A DNA stretch of 64,000 nt from Listeria aquatica FSL S10-1188. GTDB lineage: Bacteria > Bacillota > Bacilli > Lactobacillales > Listeriaceae. A program made the translations under genes and the position numbers. A model generated the notes under the pieces. The model was given only the letters and a program-made list of their open reading frames with translations. It searched no databases and was not told the DNA's origin. The stretch lies in NCBI RefSeq assembly GCF_000525795.1, contig NZ_AOCG01000003.1:95564-159563 (forward strand), read 5' to 3'. Of the stretch, positions 47,996 through 58,547 are shown in pieces. Positions within the stretch are counted from its first letter, which is position 1; each line of letters opens with the position of its first letter.

Positions 47996-49003
47996 TTAAT
48001 TGATTTCCAAGTTGACCGCTACTTTTTCACCAGTTTCGAGTGATTTTCGAGCTGCTTCTGCAATTCGAATCGCCATAATGCCATCTTTAAAACTGCACTT
48101 AGTCGGCTGATCTTGTCTAATACTATCGAAAAAAGCCACTTCTTCATTGAAAAAAGCATCTTCATATCTTTCTAAGAAGAAATATTTAGGTGTCCCAGCT
48201 TCAACGGATTGTGCCGTATAACGATTCACATGGTAATCGGGTTGGTTTAAGGACTGCAACATACCTTTTTCTCCAAAAACTTCAATTCGCTGATCGTAAC
48301 CGTAAACTGCTTTACGACTATTATCTATTACCCCCATTGCTCCGCTTTTAAATTTGAGCGAAACAATTGCCGTATCAACATCTCCAGCGGCACCAATTTC
48401 TGGATCCACTAAACTGTTTCCATACGTGAAGACTTCTTCCACTTCATCGTCCATCATAAAGCGTGCCATATCGAAATCATGAATCATCATATCCATAAAG
48501 ATGCCACCTGAACGCTTCACATAATCAATATTTGGCGGTTCAGGATCTCTTGATGTAATCTTCAAAATGTGACGCTCACCAATAGCTTGACTAGCTGCTT
48601 CAAGTTTCACTTTTTCGTGACTTTTATCGAACCTGCGATTGAAACCCGTTTGGAATTTTACGTTGTTAGCTAAAACGGCATGATAAGCATCTAAAATAGA
48701 ACCCTCATCTGTCCCTACTGGCTTTTCGCAAAAAATATGTTTCCCTGCATTTGCCGCTTGGATCGTCAAATCTGTATGCGTATCCGTCGGTGTACAAATA
48801 AACACCGCATCAATTTCTGGATCGTTAAAAATATCGGTCACGTTTTTCGTAATCTTTTCAACACCAAAACGCTCTTTCCAAGAATCTTCGGCAAAAATAT
48901 CACAAATCGTTTTCACCTTTATTTCTTTCATTTGTTTTAAATTGCCTAGATGAACTTGCGCAACACGTCCAGCTCCAATCATACCCACGTTTAAGATTTT
49001 CAA
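47996..49003 (-). CDS. Gfo/Idh/MocA-family inositol dehydrogenase-like oxidoreductase
   Basis: This is a 335-residue NAD(P)-dependent enzyme. The Rossmann motif is VGMIGAGRVAQVHL, the catalytic Lys is in IFCEKPVG, and the Asp/His pair is in DMMIHDFDMARF. The start is a TTG with AAAGGAG upstream; longer frames lack a ribosome site. With the IolT-like carrier and a second paralogue it forms an operon probably for an inositol stereoisomer such as scyllo-inositol. The exact substrate is not resolved. Confidence 0.82.
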   Translation of the reverse strand: MKILNVGMIGAGRVAQVHLGNLKQMKEIKVKTICDIFAEDSWKERFGVEKITKNVTDIFNDPEIDAVFICTPTDTHTDLTIQAANAGKHIFCEKPVGTDEGSILDAYHAVLANNVKFQTGFNRRFDKSHEKVKLEAASQAIGERHILKITSRDPEPPNIDYVKRSGGIFMDMMIHDFDMARFMMDDEVEEVFTYGNSLVDPEIGAAGDVDTAIVSLKFKSGAMGVIDNSRKAVYGYDQRIEVFGEKGMLQSLNQPDYHVNRYTAQSVEAGTPKYFFLERYEDAFFNEEVAFFDSIRQDQPTKCSFKDGIMAIRIAEAARKSLETGEKVAVNLEIN

Positions 49004-49016
49004 TTTGACCGCTCCT

Positions 49017-50483
49017 TTATTTTTCAGTACTTGCTTCTTTTTTAATCTGTTTTTCCATTTCCTGTTCAAGAATGCCTTCTTCTTCTTTCATGGTAGATTC
49101 AAATTGATCTTCAAATTTAAAGTCCAGTTCAATTTCTTCAAGCGTCTTTCCTCTTGTTTCTGGTGCATATTTGAAAGTGAAAATGTAAGAAAGAATATTA
49201 AAGACCGTAAAGATTAAGAATGTATTAGGTAGCCCCACGCCCGCAAGTAAAATCGGGAAGATAAGCGCTACGGCAAAGTTTGCCATCCAAAGGAAAAAGG
49301 TTGAAATCCCCATTCCTAGTCCGCGAACTTTTTGTGGGAAAATTTCAGAAAGCAAAAGCCATGTGATCGGCCCGATGCATCCTTGGAAAAATCCGATGAA
49401 TAACACCGTTAATGTGATAACCATGTATGGCAAGAAAGCTGCATTTGGAAAAGCGAATAAGGCAATAGTAATCAGTGCCATACAGAGCGTCGTACAGGTG
49501 ATTCCTGTCAAGATGAGTTTTCGGCGATCGACGCGGTGCATCAAACTGATACCGATGACAACGGCGAGCACGGATACAAGACCATTCGCAACGTTTGCAA
49601 TGAGAGCCGCACTAGATGCGAAACCGGAACGCTGTAAAATCGTTGTCCCGTAATACATCATGATGTTGATACCGATAAGTTGTTGCGTCACCCCAAGACC
49701 GATTCCGATGAAAATCAGGCGTCTAATCCAAGGTTTCTTTAAGTCAGCGAAAGTAGCCTTTGGCGCTTCTTTTTCGCGTTTTAACGAAATATCAATGACA
49801 TTCAGTTCTTCTTTTGCCCCTTCTTTAGAACGTACTTTTGCAAGAGAGTCGAGTGCTTTTTCTTTTGTTTTGTTGAGATACAACCAGCGCGGTGATTCTG
49901 GGACACGCATGATGCCAAAGAAAAGAACAAGTGCTGGAATGAGAGCTACGGCTAACATATAACGCCAAATGTGTGTGCTATCAATAAAAACCGTTCCTAG
50001 TACAGCATTGATTAAAAAGGCAATAAATTGTCCAGAAACAATCATCAATTCATTTTGTGTCACAATTCGGCCACGCATCTCTGCAGGCGAAATTTCAGCT
50101 AGGAAAGTGGGAACGATAACAGATGCCCCGCCAACTGCAAGCCCTAAGAATAACCGAGCCGCAATCATAAGTGGGATATTTGGCGCAACTGCACAAAATA
50201 CGGAACCAAGTACAAATATAATAGATAAGTAAAAAATCACTCGTTTCCTGCCGAAACTATCGGAAAGTTTACCACCGATTAAAGCACCAAATGCGGCACC
50301 AAATGTGACTGCCCCTGTTACGAGTCCCTCTGTTACAGGAGTTAATCCGAGTTCACTCGGGAGTCGCATAAAGTCTAGCGCACCGTTCATAACACCTGTG
50401 TTATAACCAAATAATAATCCCCCAAAAGTTGAAATAAGTGCAAAAACGGCTAAATTTCTCTTTGATCGCTGATCTAAATTCAT
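49017..50483 (-). CDS. iolT: Sugar-porter MFS transporter, IolT-like
   Basis: This is a 488-residue proton-linked MFS carrier with twelve segments. The signatures are GGLLFGYNTGVMNGAL, SDSFGRKRV, PESPRWLYL, GPITWLLLSEIFPQKVRG and PETRGKTLEEIE. B. subtilis IolT, the main inositol importer, has the same set. It sits between two inositol-type dehydrogenases. Confidence 0.85.
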   Translation of the reverse strand: MNLDQRSKRNLAVFALISTFGGLLFGYNTGVMNGALDFMRLPSELGLTPVTEGLVTGAVTFGAAFGALIGGKLSDSFGRKRVIFYLSIIFVLGSVFCAVAPNIPLMIAARLFLGLAVGGASVIVPTFLAEISPAEMRGRIVTQNELMIVSGQFIAFLINAVLGTVFIDSTHIWRYMLAVALIPALVLFFGIMRVPESPRWLYLNKTKEKALDSLAKVRSKEGAKEELNVIDISLKREKEAPKATFADLKKPWIRRLIFIGIGLGVTQQLIGINIMMYYGTTILQRSGFASSAALIANVANGLVSVLAVVIGISLMHRVDRRKLILTGITCTTLCMALITIALFAFPNAAFLPYMVITLTVLFIGFFQGCIGPITWLLLSEIFPQKVRGLGMGISTFFLWMANFAVALIFPILLAGVGLPNTFLIFTVFNILSYIFTFKYAPETRGKTLEEIELDFKFEDQFESTMKEEEGILEQEMEKQIKKEASTEK

Positions 50484-50485
50484 GC

Positions 50486-51515
50486 TTATTCATCCTCCAA
50501 TGCCACAAGTTCGCCTGTTTCAAAGGATCTCGTACAGGCAAGGGCAATTTTTGTTGATTCTAATCCATCGTTAGCTGTTACATCCGGTTTATCCCCTTCG
50601 CGAATGCAGCGGGCAAATTCTGTAAGTTCATTAATAAAAGCTTGTTTAAAACGTTCTGGAAAGTGTTCCGAGCAAGGACGCCTCACTCCTTTGTCATCAA
50701 AAATTGTCACAAGATTTTTTTTCTGGCTCTTGAGCAACTCGAAGCATCCCTTTTGTTCCCATAATTTCTGTTTCAACGTGATAACCGTGATTTGCATTTC
50801 TGCCTGAGACGAGAATGGCCATTGCCTCATTTTTCAGTTTCATAAGTGCAGCGCCTGTTTCTGTATCACCATATTCCGCTAATTCCGGATAAGCAAAATT
50901 GTTCCCAATCGCCCACACTTGTTTCACTTCTTCACCAGTGAACCAGCGTACAAGGTCGATATCGTGAATCGCCATATCAATGAAAAGCCCACCGCTTGAA
51001 CTGTTTTTAGCAAACTTAACGAAACTTTCTAGTCCAGAGCTTGGATCAATCCCGTAACAACGAACGAGCGTCACTTCACCAATTTCTCCGTTTGCTACCA
51101 TTTCCTTGGCATAGCGGTAAGACTCATCAAAGCGGCGCATAAAACCTAGCATAAAGACTTGATTATGCCGAGCTTCAATCACCTTTTTCACCTGTTCAAT
51201 TTCTGGAAGCGATACCCCTAGTGGCTTTTCACAAAAAACATGTTTCCCCGCTAGGAAAGCGTATTCAATTTGTTTGGTATGTAGGCTTGAGGGTGATACA
51301 ATGATTACGGCATCAATTTCTGCCTCATCGATCATTTTTTCAAAACTCTCATAACCCTCATTAATTCCAAGTGATGCCTTAGCAAATTCAAGTTCTTCAG
51401 GAACAACACTGCAGGCTGCTACAAGTTCTAAGTCTTTAATATAATTTTGTACATTAGCTGCATGAACTTTTCCAAGACGACCTAATCCAACGATTCCTGC
51501 TTTTATTGGTTCCAT
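50486..51515 (-). CDS. Gfo/Idh/MocA-family inositol 2-dehydrogenase-like (one frameshift)
   Basis: This is about 342 residues after removing one T from the run near 50713-50721. The Rossmann motif GIVGLGRLGKVHA, the Lys in HVFCEKPLG and the Asp/His pair in FIDMAIHDIDLVRW are intact. It is the first gene of the dehydrogenase/carrier operon, divergent from iolE. It is a paralogue of IolG and probably handles inositol or an isomer. Confidence 0.83.
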
Positions 51516-51561
51516 TTTTCTCCTCCTTTTCTATGTAAGCGCATTCTTGATATTTCCAATT

Positions 51562-51590
51562 ATAATAAATGTTGATTAATTTTTCAACAA
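51562..51590 (-). promoter_or_regulatory. Promoter of the dehydrogenase/iolT operon
   Basis: On minus TTGTTG (51585-51590), 17 bases, TATTAT (51562-51567). The spacer contains TAATCAAC, the same IolR-like element as at iolA/iolR. Confidence 0.6.
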
Positions 51591-51599
51591 CTTTTGTTA

Positions 51600-51656
51600 A
51601 TTTTTGATAAAAATGTCCAAAAATTGCTTGATTTAAGTTGTCAAGTTAGCTAAAAT
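51600..51656 (+). promoter_or_regulatory. iolE promoter with IolR-like element
   Basis: TTGATT (51628-51633), 17 bases, TAAAAT (51651-51656). ATTTTTGATAA just upstream (51600-51610) resembles the element in the iolR promoter. Confidence 0.55.
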
Positions 51657-51726
51657 AAAGAAGAAATATTCTTAATCAGTCAACATTACCATGATATACC
51701 CAATAAAAGAACAGGAGTGAAGCAAA

Positions 51727-52626
51727 ATGGCAGTTGAAGTAGCAAAAATTCACGTAGGAATTGCGCCAATTGGTTGGAGAAATGATGACATTCCAGAGAT
51801 CGGAAAAGAGAATACATATAAACAAATCCTAAGCGATGCCGCTTTAGTTGGGTTTGAAGGAACTGAAGTGGGTGGCTGTTACCCGAGCGATCCAGATGAA
51901 CTTAATAAAGAGCTGAGTTTACGCGATACGCGCATCATCGGACAATGGTTCAGCGGCTACATTATCCGTGATGGAATTGCGCAAGCGAAACAAGATTTTG
52001 AAAAACATTGCGCCTTTTTGAAAGCGGTTAACGCAGATGTCGCTGTTTATTCGGAACAAACTTATAGCATTCAAGGCACAGATAAATGCGTCTATACCGA
52101 AAAGCCTTCTTTCAGCAACGCTGAATGGGATGCACTTACTTCTGGCCTCAATGAACTTGGAGAAATCGCAAATCGTTACGACTTGAAACTCGTTTTCCAC
52201 CATCACATGGGAACGGGCGTGCAAACAAAAGCTGAAGTAGATCGCTTAATGGCAGCAACAGACCCTAAGAAAGTGCACCTACTCTACGATACAGGGCATA
52301 TTTTTGTTTCAGATGGAGACACGCAGGAAATTCTGCATAGCCACTTTGACCGGATCGCACACGTTCATTTTAAAGACGTTAGAGGCAAGAAACTGGAAGA
52401 ATGCAAACAGACGAATAAGTCTTTCTTAGATTCATTTCTTCACGGGATGTTTACAGTGCCAGGGGACGGCGACATTTCCTACCAAGAAATTTATGATTAT
52501 CTTATTCAAAATCATTATGAAGGTTGGATCGTCATCGAAGCTGAACAAGATCCAAAAATAGCAAACCCTCTTGAATATGCACGTTTAGGAAAAAATTTCA
52601 TGGACTCACTTCGAAAATTTAAGTGA
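51727..52626 (+). CDS. iolE: Inosose dehydratase
   Basis: This is a 299-residue TIM-barrel dehydratase. The segments [45 protein letters not shown] and AHVHFKDVR carry the metal ligands. It converts 2-keto-myo-inositol to trihydroxycyclohexane-dione, the substrate of IolD. It is transcribed alone with GGAGTG upstream. Confidence 0.92.
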   Translation: MAVEVAKIHVGIAPIGWRNDDIPEIGKENTYKQILSDAALVGFEGTEVGGCYPSDPDELNKELSLRDTRIIGQWFSGYIIRDGIAQAKQDFEKHCAFLKAVNADVAVYSEQTYSIQGTDKCVYTEKPSFSNAEWDALTSGLNELGEIANRYDLKLVFHHHMGTGVQTKAEVDRLMAATDPKKVHLLYDTGHIFVSDGDTQEILHSHFDRIAHVHFKDVRGKKLEECKQTNKSFLDSFLHGMFTVPGDGDISYQEIYDYLIQNHYEGWIVIEAEQDPKIANPLEYARLGKNFMDSLRKFK

Positions 52627-52630
52627 TCAT

Positions 52631-52665
52631 AAAAAGGGCAGCCCAGAAACTGGGTTGCCCTTTTT
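52631..52665. terminator. Bidirectional terminator between iolE and iolI
   Basis: AAAAAGGGCAGCCCAG and its near-exact complement flank AAA, with A/T tracts at both ends. Confidence 0.88.
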
Positions 52666-52674
52666 ACTTGTTGT

Positions 52675-53517
52675 TTAATAATATTTCGCGATGACCACAT
52701 CCGTTGTTGCTTTAGCTTTTTGGATAACAACTTCTGGGTCCATTTGATAATATTCTGGTCGGAATAACTCAACAGAAGCTACAAAGTCATAATTGAGTTC
52801 TTTCATTTTTGCCAGATGCGCCTTAAGATCAATAATTCCTTCCCCAGGGAAACAGCGATCGCTATCCCGCATTTGCCCGACTGGATAGTCATCGACATCA
52901 TTAATATGGAAAATGAAGATTTTATCTGCCACTTCTTTCGTTACACTAGCAAGACTTGAATTCATTCCAGTAAATTGGAAGGTATCATACACAAGTCCCA
53001 CATTATCACGGTCGATCGCCCGCACGATTTCGTAGGCTTGTTCGAAGGTATTCACTGTGTTTTCCGGGATACCAATAAATTCAATGGCAATTTTCACGCC
53101 ATACGGCTTAGCCAGATCCGATAGCTCGGTCAATACTCGCACACAACTTTCATTCACTTCTGGAACGAGCGTTTTGCCTTTTTCAGTGTTGTCCAAATTA
53201 GATGGGACTGCACAAATATATTCGCATTCGATTGCGCGACAAATTTCCAAGTACTCCTTGAACTCTGCAACGATAGCCTTTTCGTCTTCTTTCGTACGAT
53301 TATTGAAAAAGCAAAGTGCATTTAGCGACAAGGGCTTAATGTGATGGTCATCAAAGTACTGTTTTAAGTCCGCCAAACTATGGCGCGTCAAGTAATCCTT
53401 CAGTTGATCAATTGAACGAATTTCAATGTAGTCATACCCGTATTTCTCGCAATATTCGAGGTTTTCTTCAAGTGTGGCACTTTCAAACGTCGTTCCTTCG
53501 TTAAATCCTATTTTCAT
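52675..53517 (-). CDS. iolI: Inosose isomerase
   Basis: This is a 280-residue TIM-barrel protein starting MKIGFNEGTTFESATLEENL. CEKYGYDYIEIRSIDQL, IAIEFIGIP, VYDTFQF and SVELFRPEYY match B. subtilis IolI throughout. It interconverts 2-keto-myo-inositol and 1-keto-D-chiro-inositol. The ATG at 53517 has GGAGG upstream; it follows iolG in one operon. Confidence 0.9.
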   Translation of the reverse strand: MKIGFNEGTTFESATLEENLEYCEKYGYDYIEIRSIDQLKDYLTRHSLADLKQYFDDHHIKPLSLNALCFFNNRTKEDEKAIVAEFKEYLEICRAIECEYICAVPSNLDNTEKGKTLVPEVNESCVRVLTELSDLAKPYGVKIAIEFIGIPENTVNTFEQAYEIVRAIDRDNVGLVYDTFQFTGMNSSLASVTKEVADKIFIFHINDVDDYPVGQMRDSDRCFPGEGIIDLKAHLAKMKELNYDFVASVELFRPEYYQMDPEVVIQKAKATTDVVIAKYY

Positions 53518-53533
53518 GCTCCATTCCTCCTTT

Positions 53534-54548
<1,015 letters not shown>

Positions 54549-54706
54549 CTTCGTCATCTCCTTTTAATTGTCTGGATCAAATTTTTGTATCCGCTTTCAT
54601 TGTAATGAAATTTTGATTTTCTGCCACGGCAAAAAAGTGCTATAAAATCATAAAATTTTGCTTTTTTATCAAATTTTGGTTATATTTAAAGCAAGAAAAC
54701 CAAAAC

Positions 54707-55603
54707 TTGATAGTCAAGATTCCCAAAGAGGTGATCACAATCAACCATTATATTCCAAAAATCGAACCGGGGATTCTAGCAAAACGAGGTCCCTTCTTTT
54801 ACAAAACGACTGAACTAACCCGAAAACTTTATTTTCACGCGTACTGGAGCGGTGAATATCTCGTGGACGTCCAGTATAGCTTAACGCGCGACTATATGAA
54901 CTCCTTCCTGATTTTCTTCGTCAAGTCCGGCGAGCTGCACTTCGACTATCGTGAACAAACCTTTACGGCACCTGCTGGAACGCTTGTACTACTTGACTGC
55001 AAAGAAAAAAATCATTACTTTGCTTCGCAAAACGCCCGGTTCCAGTTTATCCATTTTAACGGCCCTACAGCACAAAGTTTTTGTGACATTCTTTATGAGC
55101 AGCATGGCTCACTTTTTTCGCTTCCGCTAGAGCAGAATCCTCTTCCGCACATTCTTGACTTGATGGAATCTGGGGGTGAGCATGACTTTGAAATCGCAGC
55201 TTGCTTTCATGAGCTTTTGGGGCGCTTGTTTGAGAGTACCCGTTTGCCACTTGAAGCGCGCAGTGCCCCATCAGATAAGTATCCATCAGAAATCCAAGCG
55301 ACCCTTACTCTCATTCACAATCACTATTCTGAAAAAATAACCATCCAAAGATTAAGTCGCGAAGCAAGCCTCAGCTCGTATCATTTTTCTAGACTTTTCA
55401 AAAAGCATACTGGGGAAAGTCCCCATCGATATTTGCTTACCCACAGGCTTAAACAAGCCAAGCGAATGCTCCTTGAAACCAACTTAACGGTCGAACAAAT
55501 AAGCACACAATGCGGCTTTTCTTCAAGCACGCATTTTATCAAAGCTTTCGCCAGTGAAAATGCTGGCACAACGCCAGGCAAGTTCCGCAAAGTCCATTTT
55601 TGA
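54707..55603 (+). CDS. AraC-family regulator
   Basis: The protein has an N-terminal cupin-like sensor (GTLVLLDCKEKNHYF) and two C-terminal helix-turn-helices (ITIQRLSREASLSSYHFSRL, and VEQISTQCGFSSSTHFIKAF ahead of GTTPGKFRK). It is divergent from iolG-iolI and may activate it. The start is uncertain: the TTG at 54707 has no ribosome site. AAAGAGGTGATC, nearly the full complement of the 16S tail, lies before an ATC codon at 54740, which may be the true or a misread start (about 287 residues). Confidence 0.82.
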   Translation: MIVKIPKEVITINHYIPKIEPGILAKRGPFFYKTTELTRKLYFHAYWSGEYLVDVQYSLTRDYMNSFLIFFVKSGELHFDYREQTFTAPAGTLVLLDCKEKNHYFASQNARFQFIHFNGPTAQSFCDILYEQHGSLFSLPLEQNPLPHILDLMESGGEHDFEIAACFHELLGRLFESTRLPLEARSAPSDKYPSEIQATLTLIHNHYSEKITIQRLSREASLSSYHFSRLFKKHTGESPHRYLLTHRLKQAKRMLLETNLTVEQISTQCGFSSSTHFIKAFASENAGTTPGKFRKVHF

Positions 55604-55612
55604 TGCCAAATA

Positions 55613-55646
55613 AGAAGCGCCGAGCAAATGTCTCGGCGCTTCTGTT
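55613..55646 (+). terminator. Terminator after the AraC gene
   Basis: AGAAGCGCCGAG and CTCGGCGCTTCT flank CAAATGT, followed by GTTT. Confidence 0.75.
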
Positions 55647-55800
55647 TACGTTTTTTATTTACTTTATAAGCATGTTCCTGCATTGAGTGATTAATGGGGG
55701 ATATCCAGATGTTTTACAAGACTATATCCATCAAATGTATCCATCTGATTGAAAAATGTTAGAATAACAGTTTTCTTAAATCATTTCTTTAACACAATAT

Positions 55801-55835
55801 AAAAAAGCCCCCCTTGTCTTTGAGGCAAGGGGGCT
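55801..55835 (-). terminator. Terminator downstream of the CRISPR array
   Basis: GCCCCCCTTG / CAAGGGGGC arms; on minus the stem is followed by six T. It lies just beyond the degenerate last repeat, so it fits transcription of the array on the minus strand. Confidence 0.75.
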
Positions 55836-55849
55836 CGCTTTTTAGTTAT

Positions 55850-56148
55850 ATTGCTAAAGCATTCAGAATAACATACCTCTAAAACGCGTTACTTATCCAA
55901 TGCACCCCGTAATGTGTTTTGGAACCAGTCAGAATAACATACCTCTAAAACAGATGTCATCACTAACGCTGTCTGCGTCAAGTTTTGGAACCAGTCAGAA
56001 TAACATACCTCTAAAACTCAGTATGCGGTGAAAACTAAAAGCGGTAGTTTTGGAACCAGTCAGAATAACATACCTCTAAAACAGTTTGCTTTGCCGATAT
56101 TTGTATCCACAAGTTTTGGAACCAGTCAGAATAACATACCTCTAAAAC
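55850..56148 (-). CRISPR. CRISPR array, type II-A-like, 5 repeats and 4 spacers, no cas genes in window
   Basis: Repeats of 36 bases lie at 55850-55885 (degenerate), 55916-55951, 55982-56017, 56047-56082 and 56113-56148. Spacers are 30, 30, 29 and 30 bases. Read on minus the repeat begins GTTTTAGAGGTATG and ends GACTGGTTCCAAAAC, the pattern of type II-A repeats that pair with tracrRNA. The repeat at 55850 has lost its first 13-14 plus-strand bases (the 3' end when read on minus), as expected for the leader-distal end. The leader is therefore on the high-coordinate side. The four full repeats are identical. Confidence 0.95.
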
Positions 56149-56223
56149 CTCGGAAAGTTTTTCCAACATTTCGTAATCGCGATACTCGTCCATAGCAAGG
56201 ACTTCAATCCTGATGGTTCCTTT
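56149..56223 (-). promoter_or_regulatory. Presumed CRISPR leader
   Basis: On minus, the bases before the first repeat end in TTTCCGAG. Type II-A leaders commonly end in a short motif finishing GAG. The same stretch reads as an open frame (MDEYRDYEMLEKLSE) running into the repeat, so it might also be a remnant of a coding gene. No clear -10/-35 pair was identified. Confidence 0.45.
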
Positions 56224-56341
56224 TTCTTGCCCGACTCAATTTAGTCTCACTAACATCATAATATGTTACTACTCAAAATACAAGTTAATGCTTTACCAAA
56301 ACTGCCTTTCCCGCACGGCCCCGCTTGGCACTTTCAGTCTA

Positions 56342-56844
56342 TCACGATTCTTCTTCAACATTATGCGTTAAATGCATCCGAATCGTATCTAATTTATATC
56401 CATAAAAATCATCAACAAAGCGCTCTGTTTCAACAAACCCTCTTTGTAAGTAAAACTGATGCGCATAATCGTTTCCTTTTTCTACATTCACAAACATCGG
56501 GAGTGGTAAGTTAAACAAATGAATTGCTTCTTCTAAAACTTGCGTCCCGTAGCCTTTTTTCTTTTTTCGCTCGGAAGAATATAGAAAGCAGATAATTCAC
56601 TTTTCCCCTTATCAAGTTCGATAAAATTAGCAAACCCAATAAGCTCGCCCTCTTTTTCTAGAACAACAAATGGGGTTGCGCTAATTCGATTTTCAAGCGT
56701 CGCCAGATTGTAAAATTTTTCTAAAAAACCGTCTTGCGTTTCTCTTGGAATAATCGTTTCGTACGTATCATGAAAGGATGAAGTTGCTACTTCGCGAATT
56801 TTTTCTGCATCTTTTGTTTCGGCTTTTCTAATATTTATGTCCAT
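56342..56844 (-). CDS. GNAT-family N-acetyltransferase (frameshifted)
   Basis: This is about 166 residues when one A is removed from each of two six-base runs near 56559-56571. It has [20 protein letters not shown], the acetyl-CoA loop region after FYILPSE ([12 protein letters not shown]) and a C-terminal [11 protein letters not shown]. It is a generic GNAT acetyltransferase; the spermidine/amino-acid group is possible. The substrate is unknown. It lies next to the CRISPR leader on the same strand. Confidence 0.8.
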
Positions 56845-56919
56845 CATGAACCCCCCTGATTCAAAATTCTATTTTATTCAGCTCTTTACCCTTTTTTTAC
56901 TTGAAAAAAAAACGTAATC

Positions 56920-56951
56920 AATGTTAACCTTTTTAATTATAAGTTTACATT
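56920..56951 (+). promoter_or_regulatory. BirA operator upstream of bioY
   Basis: AATGTTAAC (56920-56928) and GTTTACATT (56943-56951) form an inverted repeat with one mismatch and a 14-base spacer, the known BirA site architecture. It is 15 bases ahead of the bioY start, so biotin would repress transport. Confidence 0.75.
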
Positions 56952-56966
56952 AAGGAGTGCTTCCAT

Positions 56967-57512
56967 TTGCGAAATGAAAAATTAAAGTTTTTAATCTTAG
57001 ATGCGCTATTTGCGGTTATCATAGCGATTCTAGCCCAAGTTGCCATTCCGATCGGCCCAATCCCCTTCACAGGACAAACTTTTGCCGTCGGGCTTGCTGC
57101 TACCATTTTAGGGGCTCGCCACGCAACAATTTCTGTTTTTGTTTACATATTACTTGGCGCAATTGGTATTCCCGTCTTCCAAGGTATGACTGCTGGTCTT
57201 GGGATTATCGTCGGCATCACGGGTGGTTATATTATTGGTTTCCTAGCAAATACTTATTTAACAGGGCTCATTTTGGATAAAACGCGTTACACAACTAAAA
57301 TGGCCATCATCGCCAATATTGTCGGAGCTATGTTTACCTTACTTTTCGGGATGTTGTGGCTCAAAATCAGCGCAGGTATGTCGTTTTCACAATCTTTCTA
57401 CACTGGGTTTGTTCCTTTCCTCATTCCTGGTATTATCAAGGCCATTCTTGCCGGTGTTTTAGGAATCATGATACGAAACCGCTTAATCAAAAGTCATTTA
57501 ATTCGCGAATAA
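56967..57512 (+). CDS. bioY: Biotin transporter substrate-binding subunit BioY
   Basis: This is a 181-residue membrane protein with six segments. The signatures are GPIPFTGQTFAVGLAATILG, LGAIGIPVF and GGYIIGFLA. BioY is the S-component of an ECF transporter and needs a shared energising module (EcfAA'T) encoded elsewhere. The start is TTG with AAGGAGTG upstream. The BirA operator confirms the biotin role. In L. monocytogenes a Crp/Fnr gene adjoins bioY, as here. Confidence 0.92.
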   Translation: MRNEKLKFLILDALFAVIIAILAQVAIPIGPIPFTGQTFAVGLAATILGARHATISVFVYILLGAIGIPVFQGMTAGLGIIVGITGGYIIGFLANTYLTGLILDKTRYTTKMAIIANIVGAMFTLLFGMLWLKISAGMSFSQSFYTGFVPFLIPGIIKAILAGVLGIMIRNRLIKSHLIRE

Positions 57513-57614
57513 TCGCCCTAAACGTGCATTATTACACAATTCAAATAGTACCCAAATTGCTTTTTCTTGCTTATAATAAAAAAGTAAATATCGGAAAAAG
57601 GGGTACGAATTTAT

Positions 57615-58304
57615 ATGTCACTTGAAAAAGAACTGGAAGAAACAGACTTTGACTTGTTTACGCTGTTGCAGTCAAAACGAGAATCTGTTCTGCCGTATTC
57701 AAGAGTCCATTTCAAGCGGGGAGAAACCATTATTACAGAGGGAGAACAAAACCAGTATTTTTACATCATTTTAGATGGAGCCGTTTCAATGAACAAAGGC
57801 ACTTGCAGAGAAGATATTATTTTATCCTTTCTTGGGAAGGGAGAACAATTAGGTTTTTTTCATCTGGTCGATGGCAGCCTTTCACCCGTCTCTTATGAAG
57901 CTGTTAGCGAAGTCAGTGTCTACCGTTTTGAAAGCAGTTACGTTCGTGAAAAACTGGCACAAGAAAAACCAGATTTTTTTTTACAGCTTGCAAACCAGGC
58001 AGCTTTCCCGGCATTTGAGCGCGAAGCCAAGGTTCACCTTCCGTCAGACGAAAAAATTTTAGCGGGGCTCATCATCATTGGGAAGAAATTCGGACGTCTT
58101 GAGGAAGATGATTCTTGTCTTATTCCTTATTTTTTCACGCAGAAAATTCTCGGAAATTACTTGAATTTAGCTCGTGCTTATGTGGCGACGAATTTACGAA
58201 AGCTTGAAGAAGAAGGAATCCTTGCTTTGTCGCCCAAACCATGGCGCATCTATCAATTTAAAAAGCACGAGGAACGCTTGAAACGCGAATACAATTTATT
58301 TTAA
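57615..58304 (+). CDS. Crp/Fnr-family regulator
   Basis: This is a 229-residue protein. The cyclic-nucleotide-like beta-roll includes VHFKRGETIITEGEQNQYFYIILDGAV. The C-terminal DNA-binding domain contains FTQKILGNYLNLARAYVATN, LRKLEEEGIL. It has no Fnr-type cysteine cluster and no clear cAMP pocket, as in Listeria PrfA-like paralogues. Ribosome site AAAGGGG. Confidence 0.85.
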   Translation: MSLEKELEETDFDLFTLLQSKRESVLPYSRVHFKRGETIITEGEQNQYFYIILDGAVSMNKGTCREDIILSFLGKGEQLGFFHLVDGSLSPVSYEAVSEVSVYRFESSYVREKLAQEKPDFFLQLANQAAFPAFEREAKVHLPSDEKILAGLIIIGKKFGRLEEDDSCLIPYFFTQKILGNYLNLARAYVATNLRKLEEEGILALSPKPWRIYQFKKHEERLKREYNLF

Positions 58305-58338
58305 AACATCATGAAAAGCTTTTTTTCATGATGTTTTT
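58303..58338 (+). terminator. Terminator after the Crp/Fnr gene
   Basis: AAAACATCATGAAAA and its complement flank a T-rich loop, ending in TTTTT. Confidence 0.8.
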
Positions 58339-58547
58339 CATTTAGGCGTATACTTCAATAGCTCCTTTTTAACAAGAATTGTTCAAAGGCAAAAGCATTA
58401 TTGAGAAACCTAAAAATATGAATCACATAAAAGTCTCCCGTTGAACTCATTTGCCCATTAGTTTACATTTTCTGAAGTCTTTTTTCCCATCTTTGGCAAG
58501 TACTTACATTTTGCTTCTAGGAATTTTTAAGCCTATGATTTAAGGCG

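Noticed and set aside
56202..56216. Second CRISPR repeat type hinted at by AAGGACTTCAATCC
   Set aside because: It occurs once only in this region, with no regular spacing.
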